Source of the DNA: Victivallales bacterium
GTDB lineage: Bacteria > Verrucomicrobiota > Lentisphaeria > Oligosphaerales > Oligosphaeraceae
DNA length: 22,465 nucleotides
Reading direction: 5' to 3'
Assembly: GCA_017963875.1 (NCBI GenBank)
Contig: JAGCTA010000325.1
Span: 1 to 22,465 of the forward strand
The notes under the pieces were generated by a model. It saw only the letters and a program-made list of their open reading frames with translations. It was not told the DNA's origin and searched no databases. Made by a program: the position numbers and the translations under genes. How positions within the stretch are numbered: the stretch's first letter is position 1; every line of letters begins with the position of its first letter. Below are positions 7,438 to 17,500 of the stretch, piece after piece.

Positions 7438-8775
7438 CTACTTCGCCACGCCATTTATCTCCACAGGTCTGCCGAAATCACAGCGCGTCAACTCAATTCC
7501 ATTACCATTAATGGCAATGAAACCGAAATTGAAGGCATCCTCATGGTTCTTCCAGTTGACCTTCACTTTCTCTAGCGAAAGACCGTTGACATCAAACGAG
7601 TAAAACGCGGCATCTGGCTTCTCTTGAGTCCATTCCCCCGCAGGGCCACGATAGCCGATATCCGCAGGGGCCTTCGCACCCGCGAAATCCAGACTGACAT
7701 CCTCGAAAGATATATCATAAACACCTTTGCCTTCAATGCCGCCGATGATGGACGCGCAACTGAAATACCCCCGTGCCTGACGGATGCTGATGTTGCGGAT
7801 TTCCTTTGAGGCTGGCCCATCCTGCCTGCCGCGTACCTGACTGAGAATCACAAACGGACGTTCGCATTCCATTTGCAGATTATTGAATGATATATCCTCA
7901 ATCTGCACACCCTGGGCAGGGTCCGTGCTGTAGTTGGAATTGATGGCTACCGCCGTGCGCGTATGATGGAAGACAATATTGGAAATGGCCGCGTGGCGGA
8001 CTGTGCCGTTTCCAACGCCGATGCGGAACGCATTGCAGTTTGTGTGCAGTACGCAATTGGAGACGGTAATGAACTCGCAGGGGCGTGGGTTCTTCAGCCG
8101 ACGTTCATTTCCGCGCAACGTGATGCAGTCATCACCTGAATCGATAAGGCAATTGGTAATGGCGACGCGCTGGCAACAGTCGATGTCAATGCCGTCGCCG
8201 TTGTATGTCCGCTGGTCATTGAGGATTCTCAGTCCTGAAATGATGGCGTCGCAGCAGCCGTGGAGGAAACATGTCCAGTACGGCGCATTATATAACTGCA
8301 CATCCTGTATTCGGACATCGTTGCATTCGCAGATGAAAATCATCTGCGCTGGCCGCCAGAACCCTGGCTCTTTGGGATTCCAGGGGAATTTACCAGGGTG
8401 CTTTTCACAATCAGGGACATTCTTTTCGCCAAAGAACGCCTGTCGGTTGCCGTCGATTCTCCCGCCGCCGCAGATGGTGATATCGTGCTGTTCGACAGCC
8501 GTGATGAAATGCGCCCCGCTGACATTTTCTACCGAGAAAACGCTGTTTTGCACGCAGAAGTCATCAGCATTGTAGTCCTCGCGATCTGGGCTCGCCAAGA
8601 GCACCGCTCCAGGCTCCAGAAACAGCCCGCCGTTTGACTTCAGATAAAGCGTACCAGACAGATAAACACCTGGTGGCAGTTGCACCATGCCGCCAGCATC
8701 AATGGCCTTCTGAATCGCCGCCGTATCCTTGTGAATGCCGTCGCCAAATGCACCAAAATCCTTTACGTTACGCAT
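7438..8775 (-). CDS. Glycoside hydrolase family 28-like (polygalacturonase-type) protein, no signal peptide
   Basis: The product is 445 residues beginning MRNVKDFGAFGDGIHKDTAA, the pectate-lyase-superfamily opening seen in GH28 enzymes. The GH28 core is visible: YNGDGIDIDCCQRVAITNC (D194, D197) and DSGDDCITLRG (D215, D216). The next family motif, normally Gly-His-Gly, reads NAFRIGVGNG (248-257), so the usual histidine is absent; the following R-I-K motif is also not obvious. Carboxylates of the inverting mechanism are therefore present, but the active site is atypical. No signal peptide is seen, indicating cytoplasmic action on imported oligosaccharides, perhaps non-galacturonan. The start at 8775 has GGAG 11 bases upstream. 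It is the last gene of the operon after nagA, with a gap of 78 bp. Confidence 0.85.
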   Translation of the reverse strand: MRNVKDFGAFGDGIHKDTAAIQKAIDAGGMVQLPPGVYLSGTLYLKSNGGLFLEPGAVLLASPDREDYNADDFCVQNSVFSVENVSGAHFITAVEQHDITICGGGRIDGNRQAFFGEKNVPDCEKHPGKFPWNPKEPGFWRPAQMIFICECNDVRIQDVQLYNAPYWTCFLHGCCDAIISGLRILNDQRTYNGDGIDIDCCQRVAITNCLIDSGDDCITLRGNERRLKNPRPCEFITVSNCVLHTNCNAFRIGVGNGTVRHAAISNIVFHHTRTAVAINSNYSTDPAQGVQIEDISFNNLQMECERPFVILSQVRGRQDGPASKEIRNISIRQARGYFSCASIIGGIEGKGVYDISFEDVSLDFAGAKAPADIGYRGPAGEWTQEKPDAAFYSFDVNGLSLEKVKVNWKNHEDAFNFGFIAINGNGIELTRCDFGRPVEINGVAK

Positions 8776-8853
8776 GATGATTCCACTCCAAGTTAAGTTT
8801 GCTTATAGTATTAAAAATGATTTCTATTCGCTCTATTCCCTAACAGGTCGAAC

Positions 8854-9993
8854 CTACTGGGGAATTAAGCGTTTCCCTTTAACATAGCATGTCTGGACCG
8901 TCTTGCTGTCGTTAGCCAGCACTGCAACATCTGCCCAGAGGCCCACCGCCAGACGGCCCGTCTTGTCCGCCATACCAAGCATCCGTGCCTGATTGGCGGA
9001 AAGGACTTTTGTCGCCTCAGACGGTGTAAAACCAAAACGCCTCGTCAAATTGTAAAACGCGAGATTCAATGACAGGGACGACCCCAAAATCGCGCCATCC
9101 GAATCACGTCTCGCCAGTTCGCCTTCACGAATCGTATAGGGGACGCCCAGGTCGGAGAAATGCCCCTCCTTGAGCCCCGCGCCCTGCATCGCGTCCGTAA
9201 TTGCGATGATATGGTCCGCGCCAGCCGCACGATGAACCAATGCGACAAGTTCAGGCGACACGTGCATTCCATCAACAATCAATTCCTTCATGACGCGATC
9301 ATCAATGATTGCCATGTCCGTCAAAGCAGGCTGTCGGACACCCTCTGCCGAGACGGGACACGGATAGGCATCGAACAAATGGCAGAACTGCGAGACGCCC
9401 GCCATCACAGCCTGTTCGTAAAACCATGTCGGCAACCCTGTATGACCTGCGGAAACGACAACGCCCTGTGATACAAGAAAGCGCACAACATCCAATGCAC
9501 CAGGCATTTCTGGCGCAAGTGTCAAGAGTTTCAATGAGCCGTCTGCGGCTTTCAGGAACAACTCGGCCTCAGCCACTGTCGCCGTGCGGATATGCTCATG
9601 AATCATCCCGCCCTTGTAAATGGGATTCAGCCAAGGTCCTTCCGCATGTGCACCAGCGATGCGCGTTCCCGTCGTGCCGTCCTTCGCTAGACGAGCGATG
9701 ATGCGCAGCATCTCGACCATCACATCTGTCGGGGCGCAAGAAAGCGTCGGGCAGAGCATCGTCGTGCCTACGGACGGCGCAAAAGCCGCCATGCCCTTGA
9801 TATCCTCCTCGGATTCGGCATTATACGGTCCAAGACCATGCAGATGGACATCAATGAACCCCGCGAGAATCCAGTTGTCATCCGCCTGATAGTCTCCAAG
9901 ACGTTCGACAGCCGTGATGATGCCATCGCCGTTCCATTCCAGACGACCGTGGAACATCGTCTCTGTCGTCACGATATTGCCTTTGAGTTCCAT
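8854..9993 (-). CDS. nagA: N-acetylglucosamine-6-phosphate deacetylase
   Basis: The product is 379 residues, the usual NagA length. NagA removes the acetyl group from N-acetylglucosamine-6-phosphate in the cytoplasm, giving glucosamine-6-phosphate and acetate. Amidohydrolase landmarks are in order: GFIDVHLHG (H50, H52), HAEGPWLNP (E118, metal ligand), SAGHTG (H184), HLFDAY (H205), VDGMHV (H244) and AITDAMQGAG (D267, catalytic acid/base). The family often reads H-L-E-G-P and H-L-F-N-A-M; here A117 and D208 differ, so a related N-acetyl amino-sugar phosphate is possible. It sits between a GH89-like and a GH28-like gene in one operon, 48 bp after the former. No nagB or nagK is in the window. Confidence 0.9.
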   Translation of the reverse strand: MELKGNIVTTETMFHGRLEWNGDGIITAVERLGDYQADDNWILAGFIDVHLHGLGPYNAESEEDIKGMAAFAPSVGTTMLCPTLSCAPTDVMVEMLRIIARLAKDGTTGTRIAGAHAEGPWLNPIYKGGMIHEHIRTATVAEAELFLKAADGSLKLLTLAPEMPGALDVVRFLVSQGVVVSAGHTGLPTWFYEQAVMAGVSQFCHLFDAYPCPVSAEGVRQPALTDMAIIDDRVMKELIVDGMHVSPELVALVHRAAGADHIIAITDAMQGAGLKEGHFSDLGVPYTIREGELARRDSDGAILGSSLSLNLAFYNLTRRFGFTPSEATKVLSANQARMLGMADKTGRLAVGLWADVAVLANDSKTVQTCYVKGKRLIPQ

Positions 9994-10024
9994 AGGTATG
10001 TTTCCAGGTTGGGGGTGATAACTA

Positions 10025-10047
10025 GAATTTTCTAGAGTCTTCTAGAG
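10025..10047. repeat. Short TTCTAGAG direct repeat spanning the GH89-like stop codon
   Basis: On the minus strand the end of the GH89-like gene reads CTCTAGAAGA followed by CTCTAGAAAA, an imperfect 10-bp tandem duplication, then TTCTAG. The first copy contains the stop codon TAG at 10044-10042. The element lies in the 48-bp gap before nagA. It may be a replication slip or a small processing or regulatory site; no function is shown. Confidence 0.4.
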
Positions 10048-12363
10048 CGCAATATCTGCCAGATTCCGCAAATTGTCGGCCAGAGCCGCTTTCGCTGCCG
10101 TTTCGTCGATGTAGAGTTCGCTGAGAGGTTTTGCGTAAAATTCATCCTTGCACTGCTTGAGTTCCTTATCAACGGGATACCATTTGTCCTCTGGCCCCAG
10201 TTTGATTTCGCGGACACCGTTCTTGAAATTGTTTCTCCAGTAATTCGTGCAGATATCGTATTCAGGCAGATATACTCCGTCGAAGAGTTCGGTGATATAG
10301 GCACGGCAATAGCCGTTTTCGGCATTGCCCTTCAATGTAACCTCGAAATTCGGGTTTGTCTCATGCTTGCGTTGCAAATCCTTTAGCGAAATGTACAGCG
10401 AATAATCCGAAGAGGCGGCTAGAATATCCCTCAGAAGCACCTCGCAGGCGCGCTGGCGCTCGAACAACGCCTCCAGAGTGGCGGTATCGCCCCGCCCATC
10501 GCACCATTCGCGCAGCCCGAGGATGATATCGCAGAAATGCGCGAACATGCACCGTGAGGCAATCGTTCGGACGATGTCGAGTGCATCCCTGAAAACAAAC
10601 TCGCCCGCCTTTGCGAAATCGATTTCCGCTATTTCACGAAGGAGTTCAGGTGCTGTAGCGACGATATCCTTGAGTTTTCTGCTGTAATAGTTTGCACGTT
10701 GGATTTCAACTGGGCCGAGTTGTAGGAAGGCACTGGCGGGACGTGCGAAGAACTCGTAGTGGATATTCAGGAAAGCAATGCCCTCTTCGAACTGATAGTG
10801 AGAGTACGCATTCCAATGAATCGCCTCGATAAAGGGCAGCGCCTTGCGCCATATTGACTGCATCGCGGGAAGTTCAGCTGAAACATACCGCTTTTCAAGG
10901 AATTTCTCCAAATAAGTCTTGATCGTATAGTTCTCTTTGGACGGCTCCCACGCATTTGCTGCCATGAACTCAAGCATCAGCGTATCCGCATGAGAGTTTT
11001 CTGGCCAGAAGACCAGCCCTTTACACATCGGATCGCGGGCGGCGATCGGCAGACGACGAGCAATCGCCTCGTAGTTTCCGCGCTGCTCAGTATTTGACTC
11101 GTAGGCATGGAAGATACCGTAGATCCATGGGAACTGCCCGATGACATCCCAGTTCAGGAAATTGCGCTTTTCGCTTTCCGTATCGGAGATGTAATCGAAA
11201 ATAATTGTGTTTGAAGGATCGAGTTCCTTCAGGAGGTCGCGGACATCCTCTGGCTGCCAGTACATGGTGAAGTCCCATGAGCCAATCAGCAACGGCGCGT
11301 TCGGATACTTTTCGCGCAATTTGCTCTGGATTCGACGGTAAGTATAAAGTTTCATCTGATGGTTCGCGGCACGGTCATCATAGCAACGGCGTTCCGCAAG
11401 GCCGATCGTGTGGAAAATGTCGGGCGACCCGTATTCGCGGATATGCGCCTCCGTTAGTTTGAAATAGGCATCAAGGTTCTTGTCCTGGCGAATGTCCCAG
11501 ACAAGCCCCGTCTTCTCAGCATAACCGCCCGTCGCCTGCGGAACGAAATCTGGCTTGACGGCATCCAGATATTCGTATGGCGTTCTGCTATACCAATGGG
11601 ACATTGTCCCGCAGTCCTCGGGATGCAGAAGGTCGCGTTCACGAGCGTAGGCGAGCAACGCTTTGCGGAGTTCGCCGCGAAACTCCAAACTCCAGAATAG
11701 CGTGCGGTCGTCATAACTTCTTGGCACAGCCTCTGGAACGACATAGTTCTTCGGGTAGTGGACGATTTCTGGGAACGCTTTCTGGAAGACATCGTCCATA
11801 CCGATGCGCAGCATGAAGAGGTTGAGACGTTTTTTGAGTATCCAGTCGATTTCCTTTTTCCAGTCATTCAGGTCCCACTGTTCCGCCTGGAAACGCGTCA
11901 GCGAGCGGTGCGCGAAATAGCGCAGACCACGATAGGAGAACCGAGGCGTTTCTGTCAAATCCAGCCCTGTGATGTCGATGGCATCGGCTTGGGGGACAAT
12001 ATCGCCGTCCCAGAAGTATCGGCAATCCGCTCGAAGTTCAAAGAAGCGGTAAACAGCATAGAGGATGGCGCGTGGCCGAGCACCCGCGAGAAAGAGCAGT
12101 TTTCGGCCATTCGGCTCGCAGGCTGACCTGATGGCGTATGTATCGGTTCCCGTGGCCATTGTGAACTGCGGAATGACCTTTTCGATGATTTTCGCATGTG
12201 TGAACGCATTGACAGCATCGGAACCAATGACAATCAGGTCGCTCCCGTCGTCTTCAAGCGTGCTTTTCAATTCCACGCCCGTGATCTGCCGCCAGTATTT
12301 GCTGATTTCGTCAGCCGCGATTCTGTAGATTCCTTCGTCCTTGGGTAGAAAAATCTTCAACAT
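10042..12363 (-). CDS. GH89-like (alpha-N-acetylglucosaminidase-type) glycosidase, no signal peptide
   Basis: The product is 773 residues. The N-terminal part (IAADEISKYWRQITGVEL; LFLAGARPRAILYAVYRFFE) is the alpha/beta domain shared by GH67/GH89-type enzymes. The segment DCRYFWDGDIVPQ, then KKEIDWILKKRLNLFMLRIG, then PLLIGSWDFTMYWQPEDV and NTIIFDYISDTESEK follow the order of the GH89 TIM barrel, whose known member NAGLU removes terminal alpha-linked GlcNAc. Similarity is distant, so catalytic residues are not assigned. No signal peptide is visible, which is unusual for a polysaccharide-attacking enzyme and points to intracellular oligosaccharide trimming. The start at 12363 has AAGGAG 9 bases upstream. 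As first gene of the operon with nagA, release of GlcNAc or a relative is a sensible inference. Confidence 0.7.
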   Translation of the reverse strand: MLKIFLPKDEGIYRIAADEISKYWRQITGVELKSTLEDDGSDLIVIGSDAVNAFTHAKIIEKVIPQFTMATGTDTYAIRSACEPNGRKLLFLAGARPRAILYAVYRFFELRADCRYFWDGDIVPQADAIDITGLDLTETPRFSYRGLRYFAHRSLTRFQAEQWDLNDWKKEIDWILKKRLNLFMLRIGMDDVFQKAFPEIVHYPKNYVVPEAVPRSYDDRTLFWSLEFRGELRKALLAYARERDLLHPEDCGTMSHWYSRTPYEYLDAVKPDFVPQATGGYAEKTGLVWDIRQDKNLDAYFKLTEAHIREYGSPDIFHTIGLAERRCYDDRAANHQMKLYTYRRIQSKLREKYPNAPLLIGSWDFTMYWQPEDVRDLLKELDPSNTIIFDYISDTESEKRNFLNWDVIGQFPWIYGIFHAYESNTEQRGNYEAIARRLPIAARDPMCKGLVFWPENSHADTLMLEFMAANAWEPSKENYTIKTYLEKFLEKRYVSAELPAMQSIWRKALPFIEAIHWNAYSHYQFEEGIAFLNIHYEFFARPASAFLQLGPVEIQRANYYSRKLKDIVATAPELLREIAEIDFAKAGEFVFRDALDIVRTIASRCMFAHFCDIILGLREWCDGRGDTATLEALFERQRACEVLLRDILAASSDYSLYISLKDLQRKHETNPNFEVTLKGNAENGYCRAYITELFDGVYLPEYDICTNYWRNNFKNGVREIKLGPEDKWYPVDKELKQCKDEFYAKPLSELYIDETAAKAALADNLRNLADIAL

Positions 12364-12424
12364 TGGTGCAGTGCTCCTTGGTGGAAAAAGTTATATTAGA
12401 AACATTCAATGACTTTTTTATCAG

Positions 12425-12453
12425 TTGCGTTCTGACAACATTCATGGTATATT
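12425..12453 (+). promoter_or_regulatory. Candidate sigma-70 promoter for the aldolase operon
   Basis: TTGCGT (12425-12430) and TATATT (12448-12453) are separated by 17 bases and lie about 65 bases before the aldolase ATG, in the 155-bp AT-rich divergent gap between the GH89-like and aldolase genes. The -35 box matches only 3 of 6 consensus bases. I could not place a convincing promoter for the opposite strand. Confidence 0.35.
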
Positions 12454-12518
12454 GAAGTTAAAATATATTGTGGTAAATAAATGTTTTCAAAATATCAAAA
12501 AACAAAAAGGACAGAAAA

Positions 12519-13334
12519 ATGGACAATCTGCAACGTCTCAAGCAGAAAATGGCAAATTGCGATGTCATGTACGCAGGCATGGTCAGTGCACAGACAACGG
12601 CTGAATCCGCTGCCGCCTGCATCGGGAACTTCGATTTCATGTTCATAGATTTCGAACATGGCGACCTCTGCCCCGAACTCGGACGACCGATACTCAAAAT
12701 CTGCCGCGAGGCGGATTTGCCTGTAATTGCACGTGTCCAGGACTGCGAATACCACTGCATCTCAAAGTGCATCGACCTCGGCGCGGACGGCGTCATGATT
12801 CCCCGCACGGAAACGCTTGCGCAAGTCCGTCTCGCCATTGATTCTTGCCGATTCTTCCCGCGCGGACGCAAAGGCGTCGGCGGTTCGGGGCTCTTTCGCA
12901 AAGGCGAGACGTTCAAGGAAATCAACGACAACCGTCTGCTCATCCTGCAAATCGAATCGTCCTTGGGCGTTGACAACCTCAATGAAATGCTCACCATTTA
13001 TGGGCAGGAAGTGGCGGCGATTGTCATCGGCCCATGCGACATGGCGAACACCAGCGGCCATGGCATCGACACTGAATGCCGCGCCGTCTATCAGAACGTA
13101 TTGCGAGTCATTGACATCTGCAAACAGCACCACAAGCCATCAGGCATTTATGCCTCCTTCAAGAACATGGGCTATCTCATCAACAAGGGCATGCAAATCA
13201 TGTGGATGTGCGATGACACGCCATTCTTCAAGGGAGGCAAAGACGCCATGGCAGAACAGAAACGGCGTTTCGATGAAGCAGCCAAAACCATCACCGTACC
13301 TGAGTCAATGCGTGAGACCCCCTCAAAACAGTGA
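12519..13334 (+). CDS. HpcH/HpaI-family aldolase (2-keto-3-deoxy sugar acid aldolase type)
   Basis: The product is 271 residues, the family norm being about 250-260. Family features in order: FMFIDFEHG (E46, H47, the general-base region), VIARVQD (R72, substrate/pyruvate binding), LGADGVMIPRTET, FFPRGRKGVGGSG, LQIESSLG (E146, metal ligand) and IGPCDMA (D174 region, metal ligand; usually IGPNDLA or IGPNDLS). These class II enzymes reversibly split 2-keto-3-deoxy acids into pyruvate and an aldehyde in the cytoplasm. Such acids arise from uronic and aldonic sugar acids, fitting the neighbouring GH28-like and DUF4838 genes. The AAGGAC Shine-Dalgarno starts 13 bases before the ATG. A secreted glycan-binding protein follows after 15 bp, forming a two-gene operon. 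Confidence 0.88.
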   Translation: MDNLQRLKQKMANCDVMYAGMVSAQTTAESAAACIGNFDFMFIDFEHGDLCPELGRPILKICREADLPVIARVQDCEYHCISKCIDLGADGVMIPRTETLAQVRLAIDSCRFFPRGRKGVGGSGLFRKGETFKEINDNRLLILQIESSLGVDNLNEMLTIYGQEVAAIVIGPCDMANTSGHGIDTECRAVYQNVLRVIDICKQHHKPSGIYASFKNMGYLINKGMQIMWMCDDTPFFKGGKDAMAEQKRRFDEAAKTITVPESMRETPSKQ

Positions 13335-13349
13335 AGGAAAAATCCGCCA

Positions 13350-15119
13350 ATGAAAAATCTGTTGATTCTCCTTCTCATTTCATTGCTTCCAGCCACTGTC
13401 TGCCTCGCGGAGCCTGATCACAAGAAACTCATTGAGTTCGGCTGGGATGTCCCCCTCGTTGACTTCGTTTCAAAGAACATCCGCAAAATGGAGGAAATGC
13501 CCTTTGACGGCATCGTCTTCAGACTCAAAGCAGGCAATATGGCCTTCGACTACAGAAAGCCCGCCCCCGATGCCTACAAAGAGGATTTCAAGCACTGTAC
13601 AGACATCAAATGGCAAAAGTTCACTGACAATTTTGTCATACTCTTCGTCGCATCACAGCAGGACTGGTTTGACGACGAACAATGGGCAAACATCAGTGAA
13701 CGAGCGCAATTGATTGCCCATGCGGCAAAACTGGCGCGTTGCAAGGGCGTCTGCATCGACCCAGAACCGTATGGCTTCAATCCATGGTCATACATGAATG
13801 CGGAACGCGCCAGTGATTCATCTTTCGAGCGCTATGAGGCGGTCGTACGAAAACGCGGAGCAGAGTTCATGACGGCACTCGAAAAGGAGCTTCCTGGTCT
13901 GACCGTACTTACGCTCTTCCAGATGACTTGCTTCAAACTGCCCAGCGCGCCAATGTCCCCTGAAAAACGCACCGACATGCTCTCGAATCACAAATATGCT
14001 CTGCTTCCCGCTTTTCTGGAGGGCATGCTCGAAGCCTCATCGCCCGAAACGCGCATCATAGACTGCAACGAACCGTCGTACTACCATGAAACCCCCGACG
14101 CATATTTGAAAGACTACCACGCGATTCGCCAGCGTAGCCCGCTGATGCTTTCTTCAAAATATGCCGCACTCTATGCCAGTCACGTCAGGGCAGGCATGGC
14201 GACCTACGTCGACCACTGCCTCGCACTCCGCCCAGACAAAACCACCGCAAACGTGATGACACCACAACAACGTCTCAAATGGCTGGGACACAATATCTAT
14301 TATGCACTTTCCAGCACTGATTCATACGCGCTCTGCTTCAGCGAACGCATCGACTGGTGGAATGGGAAAGTCCCCGAAGGGGCCGTTGAAGCCATTGCTC
14401 TCGCCCGAGAAAAAGCCATCGCGGGCAATCGACTCGGTTTTTCCATACGAAAGTCGTTGGAAGACGCAAAGAAATGCCAGGAGAAAGACCGCATCAAATC
14501 GTCGCCGACAGTTTCTCTGGAAATCCAAACCGCATCCGAAAAGCCCGTCATCGACGGAAAGATTGATGACGCCACATGGAAGTCTGCCTCCCGCCTCCAG
14601 CCATTTCAATTGCTGAAAAGGAATCTCAAGCCCGCCGCAACCGCGACAACAGCCGCCTGGCTCGCATTCGATGAGGACAATCTCTTCTTCGCCCTCGACT
14701 GCCAGGAACCGCTGATGGACAAACTCGTGATGTTTGCAACACGCCATGACGACGAAAACATCTGGGAAGGCGACTGCGCAGAGTTCTTCCTCGCTCTTCG
14801 CCCTGGCAGCCCCGTGCCATGCATCCACTTCATCTTCGACCCAGCAGGTCATGTGTGGGACGCACGGCATCTCCCCGCCACCGATGCGGAGGAAAATCCA
14901 GAATGCACCATCGTCGCCTCACAAACCGCCAACGGCTGGACCATCGAAATGGCACTTCCATGGGACTCGCTCGACATGGCCGCCCCCGAAAACGGCACCA
15001 TCCTCCGAGGCAATGTCACACGCCAGCGTTGCACAGAATCCGAACAGACCAGTTGGTCACCGCTCAACTCTGGATTCCTTGAATTTGCGAATTTCGGCGC
15101 ATTCATTTTCAAAAAGTAA
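13350..15119 (+). CDS. Secreted putative glycosidase-like protein with C-terminal CBM9-like domain
   Basis: The product is 589 residues with a signal peptide (about residues 1-20, cleavage near CLA-EP). Residues about 25-340 start LIEFGWDVPLVDFV and MPFDGIVFRLKAGN, the opening of a TIM-barrel-like family of unknown function that I know from Planctomycetes, Verrucomicrobia and Lentisphaerota. GVCIDPEPYGFNPW may be a barrel strand end with acidic residues. From about residue 395 a CBM9-like (xylanase-C/DOMON-like) sandwich follows: PVIDGKIDDATWKSA, AWLAFDEDNLFFALDC, EGDCAEFFLAL, GWTIEMALPWDSLDM, closing with FANFGAFIF. It likely binds, and perhaps cuts, a polysaccharide outside the cytoplasm. 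Enzyme activity is not established. An AAGGA lies upstream of the ATG. Confidence 0.75.
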   Translation: MKNLLILLLISLLPATVCLAEPDHKKLIEFGWDVPLVDFVSKNIRKMEEMPFDGIVFRLKAGNMAFDYRKPAPDAYKEDFKHCTDIKWQKFTDNFVILFVASQQDWFDDEQWANISERAQLIAHAAKLARCKGVCIDPEPYGFNPWSYMNAERASDSSFERYEAVVRKRGAEFMTALEKELPGLTVLTLFQMTCFKLPSAPMSPEKRTDMLSNHKYALLPAFLEGMLEASSPETRIIDCNEPSYYHETPDAYLKDYHAIRQRSPLMLSSKYAALYASHVRAGMATYVDHCLALRPDKTTANVMTPQQRLKWLGHNIYYALSSTDSYALCFSERIDWWNGKVPEGAVEAIALAREKAIAGNRLGFSIRKSLEDAKKCQEKDRIKSSPTVSLEIQTASEKPVIDGKIDDATWKSASRLQPFQLLKRNLKPAATATTAAWLAFDEDNLFFALDCQEPLMDKLVMFATRHDDENIWEGDCAEFFLALRPGSPVPCIHFIFDPAGHVWDARHLPATDAEENPECTIVASQTANGWTIEMALPWDSLDMAAPENGTILRGNVTRQRCTESEQTSWSPLNSGFLEFANFGAFIFKK

Positions 15120-15195
15120 AGAAATGTTGTCATGCGCCGCAATGCCTTGATTGCCAATCCTCTCATCTGTCGATTTTGAAAAAATCTATCGTCAC

Positions 15196-15224
15196 TTGAT
15201 TTTTTTATAAAAATTTGTTATAAT
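15196..15224 (+). promoter_or_regulatory. Sigma-70-type promoter for the prepilin-like array
   Basis: TTGATT (15196-15201), a 17-base AT-rich spacer, and a perfect TATAAT (15219-15224). Transcription would start near 15231, leaving a leader of about 90 bases before the first prepilin-like ATG. It is the best promoter in the window and probably drives several or all of the six downstream genes. The 202-bp gap it lies in (15120-15321) holds no gene; a weak AT-rich hairpin at 15172-15186 precedes the promoter. Confidence 0.6.
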
Positions 15225-15321
15225 AAAGTTGTAAGAAAGTCTAGTAATTGATTCAAGCCTCTTTGGGTGTTGAAAACGCATATATGGGAAAAAGCACTCC
15301 CAAAATCCAGAAGGACGTATC

Positions 15322-16005
15322 ATGAAAACGCAAGGCAAAAAAAGTGTCTTCACCTTGATTGAACTCCTTGTGGTCATCGCCATCATTGCCATTCTAGCGG
15401 CAATGCTGTTGCCTGCGCTGTCAAAGGCTCGTGAAAAGGCACGCGCCATTTCCTGCGTCAGCAACCTGAAGCAGATTGCCCTCGGCGACAACCTATACTG
15501 CGATGACAACAAGGACTACATGACCACCAGCATGACGAATACTAGCCATTTACTTGACGGCATGCTTTGCAGCATGCGCCCCTTCCCATGGCAACTTCAT
15601 CCATTTATCGGTGACGCAAAAGTCTATGAATGCCCCTCTTCCACTATTACAAACATGAAAAGCACCTACACGGTTCCAGGAACGGAAGAATCCGTAACGA
15701 TCACTGCGCAATACAAAGGAAACTTCTATGTCCATCCATACGCCGCATCCTACATCAAGCGTTTGACAGTCAAGCGGCCTTCCCAGCAAATCACCTATCT
15801 GGAGGCTGGACCGACATGGTCATGGGGAAGTTACGGCGCACTGCAATCAGGCGAATCCACCACAGCCTGCAGTGCAGAGGCACGTTTTGACAAGTTCATC
15901 CACAATGGTGCCGCCAACTATCCGATGCTTGACGGGCACGTCGAAACATTGAAACGCGATAAATTGGTCTCAGAGCAGGCGAATTACCTGTATCTGCAAC
16001 AATAG
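15322..16005 (+). CDS. Prepilin-like protein 1 of 6 (FTLIE N-terminus, H-X9-DG C-terminus)
   Basis: The product is 227 residues. The N-terminus MKTQGKKSV is followed by [18 protein letters not shown], the class III prepilin signal and hydrophobic helix, with the conserved glutamate at +5 but valine, not glycine, at -1. The helix leads into [15 protein letters not shown], as in prepilin-like families of this phylum. Residues 45-200 form a globular region with cysteines in YCDDN, MLCSM and ECPSS. The end has the H-X9-DG motif ([13 protein letters not shown]). It is probably a surface or inner-membrane-anchored pseudopilin; its role is unknown. AAGGA sits 6 bases before the ATG. It is the first gene of the array, directly behind the promoter at 15196-15224. 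Confidence 0.85.
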   Translation: MKTQGKKSVFTLIELLVVIAIIAILAAMLLPALSKAREKARAISCVSNLKQIALGDNLYCDDNKDYMTTSMTNTSHLLDGMLCSMRPFPWQLHPFIGDAKVYECPSSTITNMKSTYTVPGTEESVTITAQYKGNFYVHPYAASYIKRLTVKRPSQQITYLEAGPTWSWGSYGALQSGESTTACSAEARFDKFIHNGAANYPMLDGHVETLKRDKLVSEQANYLYLQQ

Positions 16006-16071
16006 TCTATCATTAAATACCTGTTGTCAAGAAGTCAAAAAAACTATTTCTAAATTACACAAGAGAAAGCC

Positions 16072-16746
<675 letters not shown>

Positions 16747-16780
16747 CAATATAAAAAAACTAAACTCATACGGAAAAGCC

Positions 16781-17452
<672 letters not shown>

Positions 17453-17500
17453 TATTAGTTTCATAACACATATATCAGCAATAATCATACGGAAACGAAC

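Noticed and set aside
15172..15206. Weak GATTTT-GAA-AAAATC hairpin followed by a T run as terminator of the CBM9-like gene
   Set aside because: The stem is six A/T-rich pairs with a three-base loop and the T run is separated by 13 bases; it is too weak to call a terminator.
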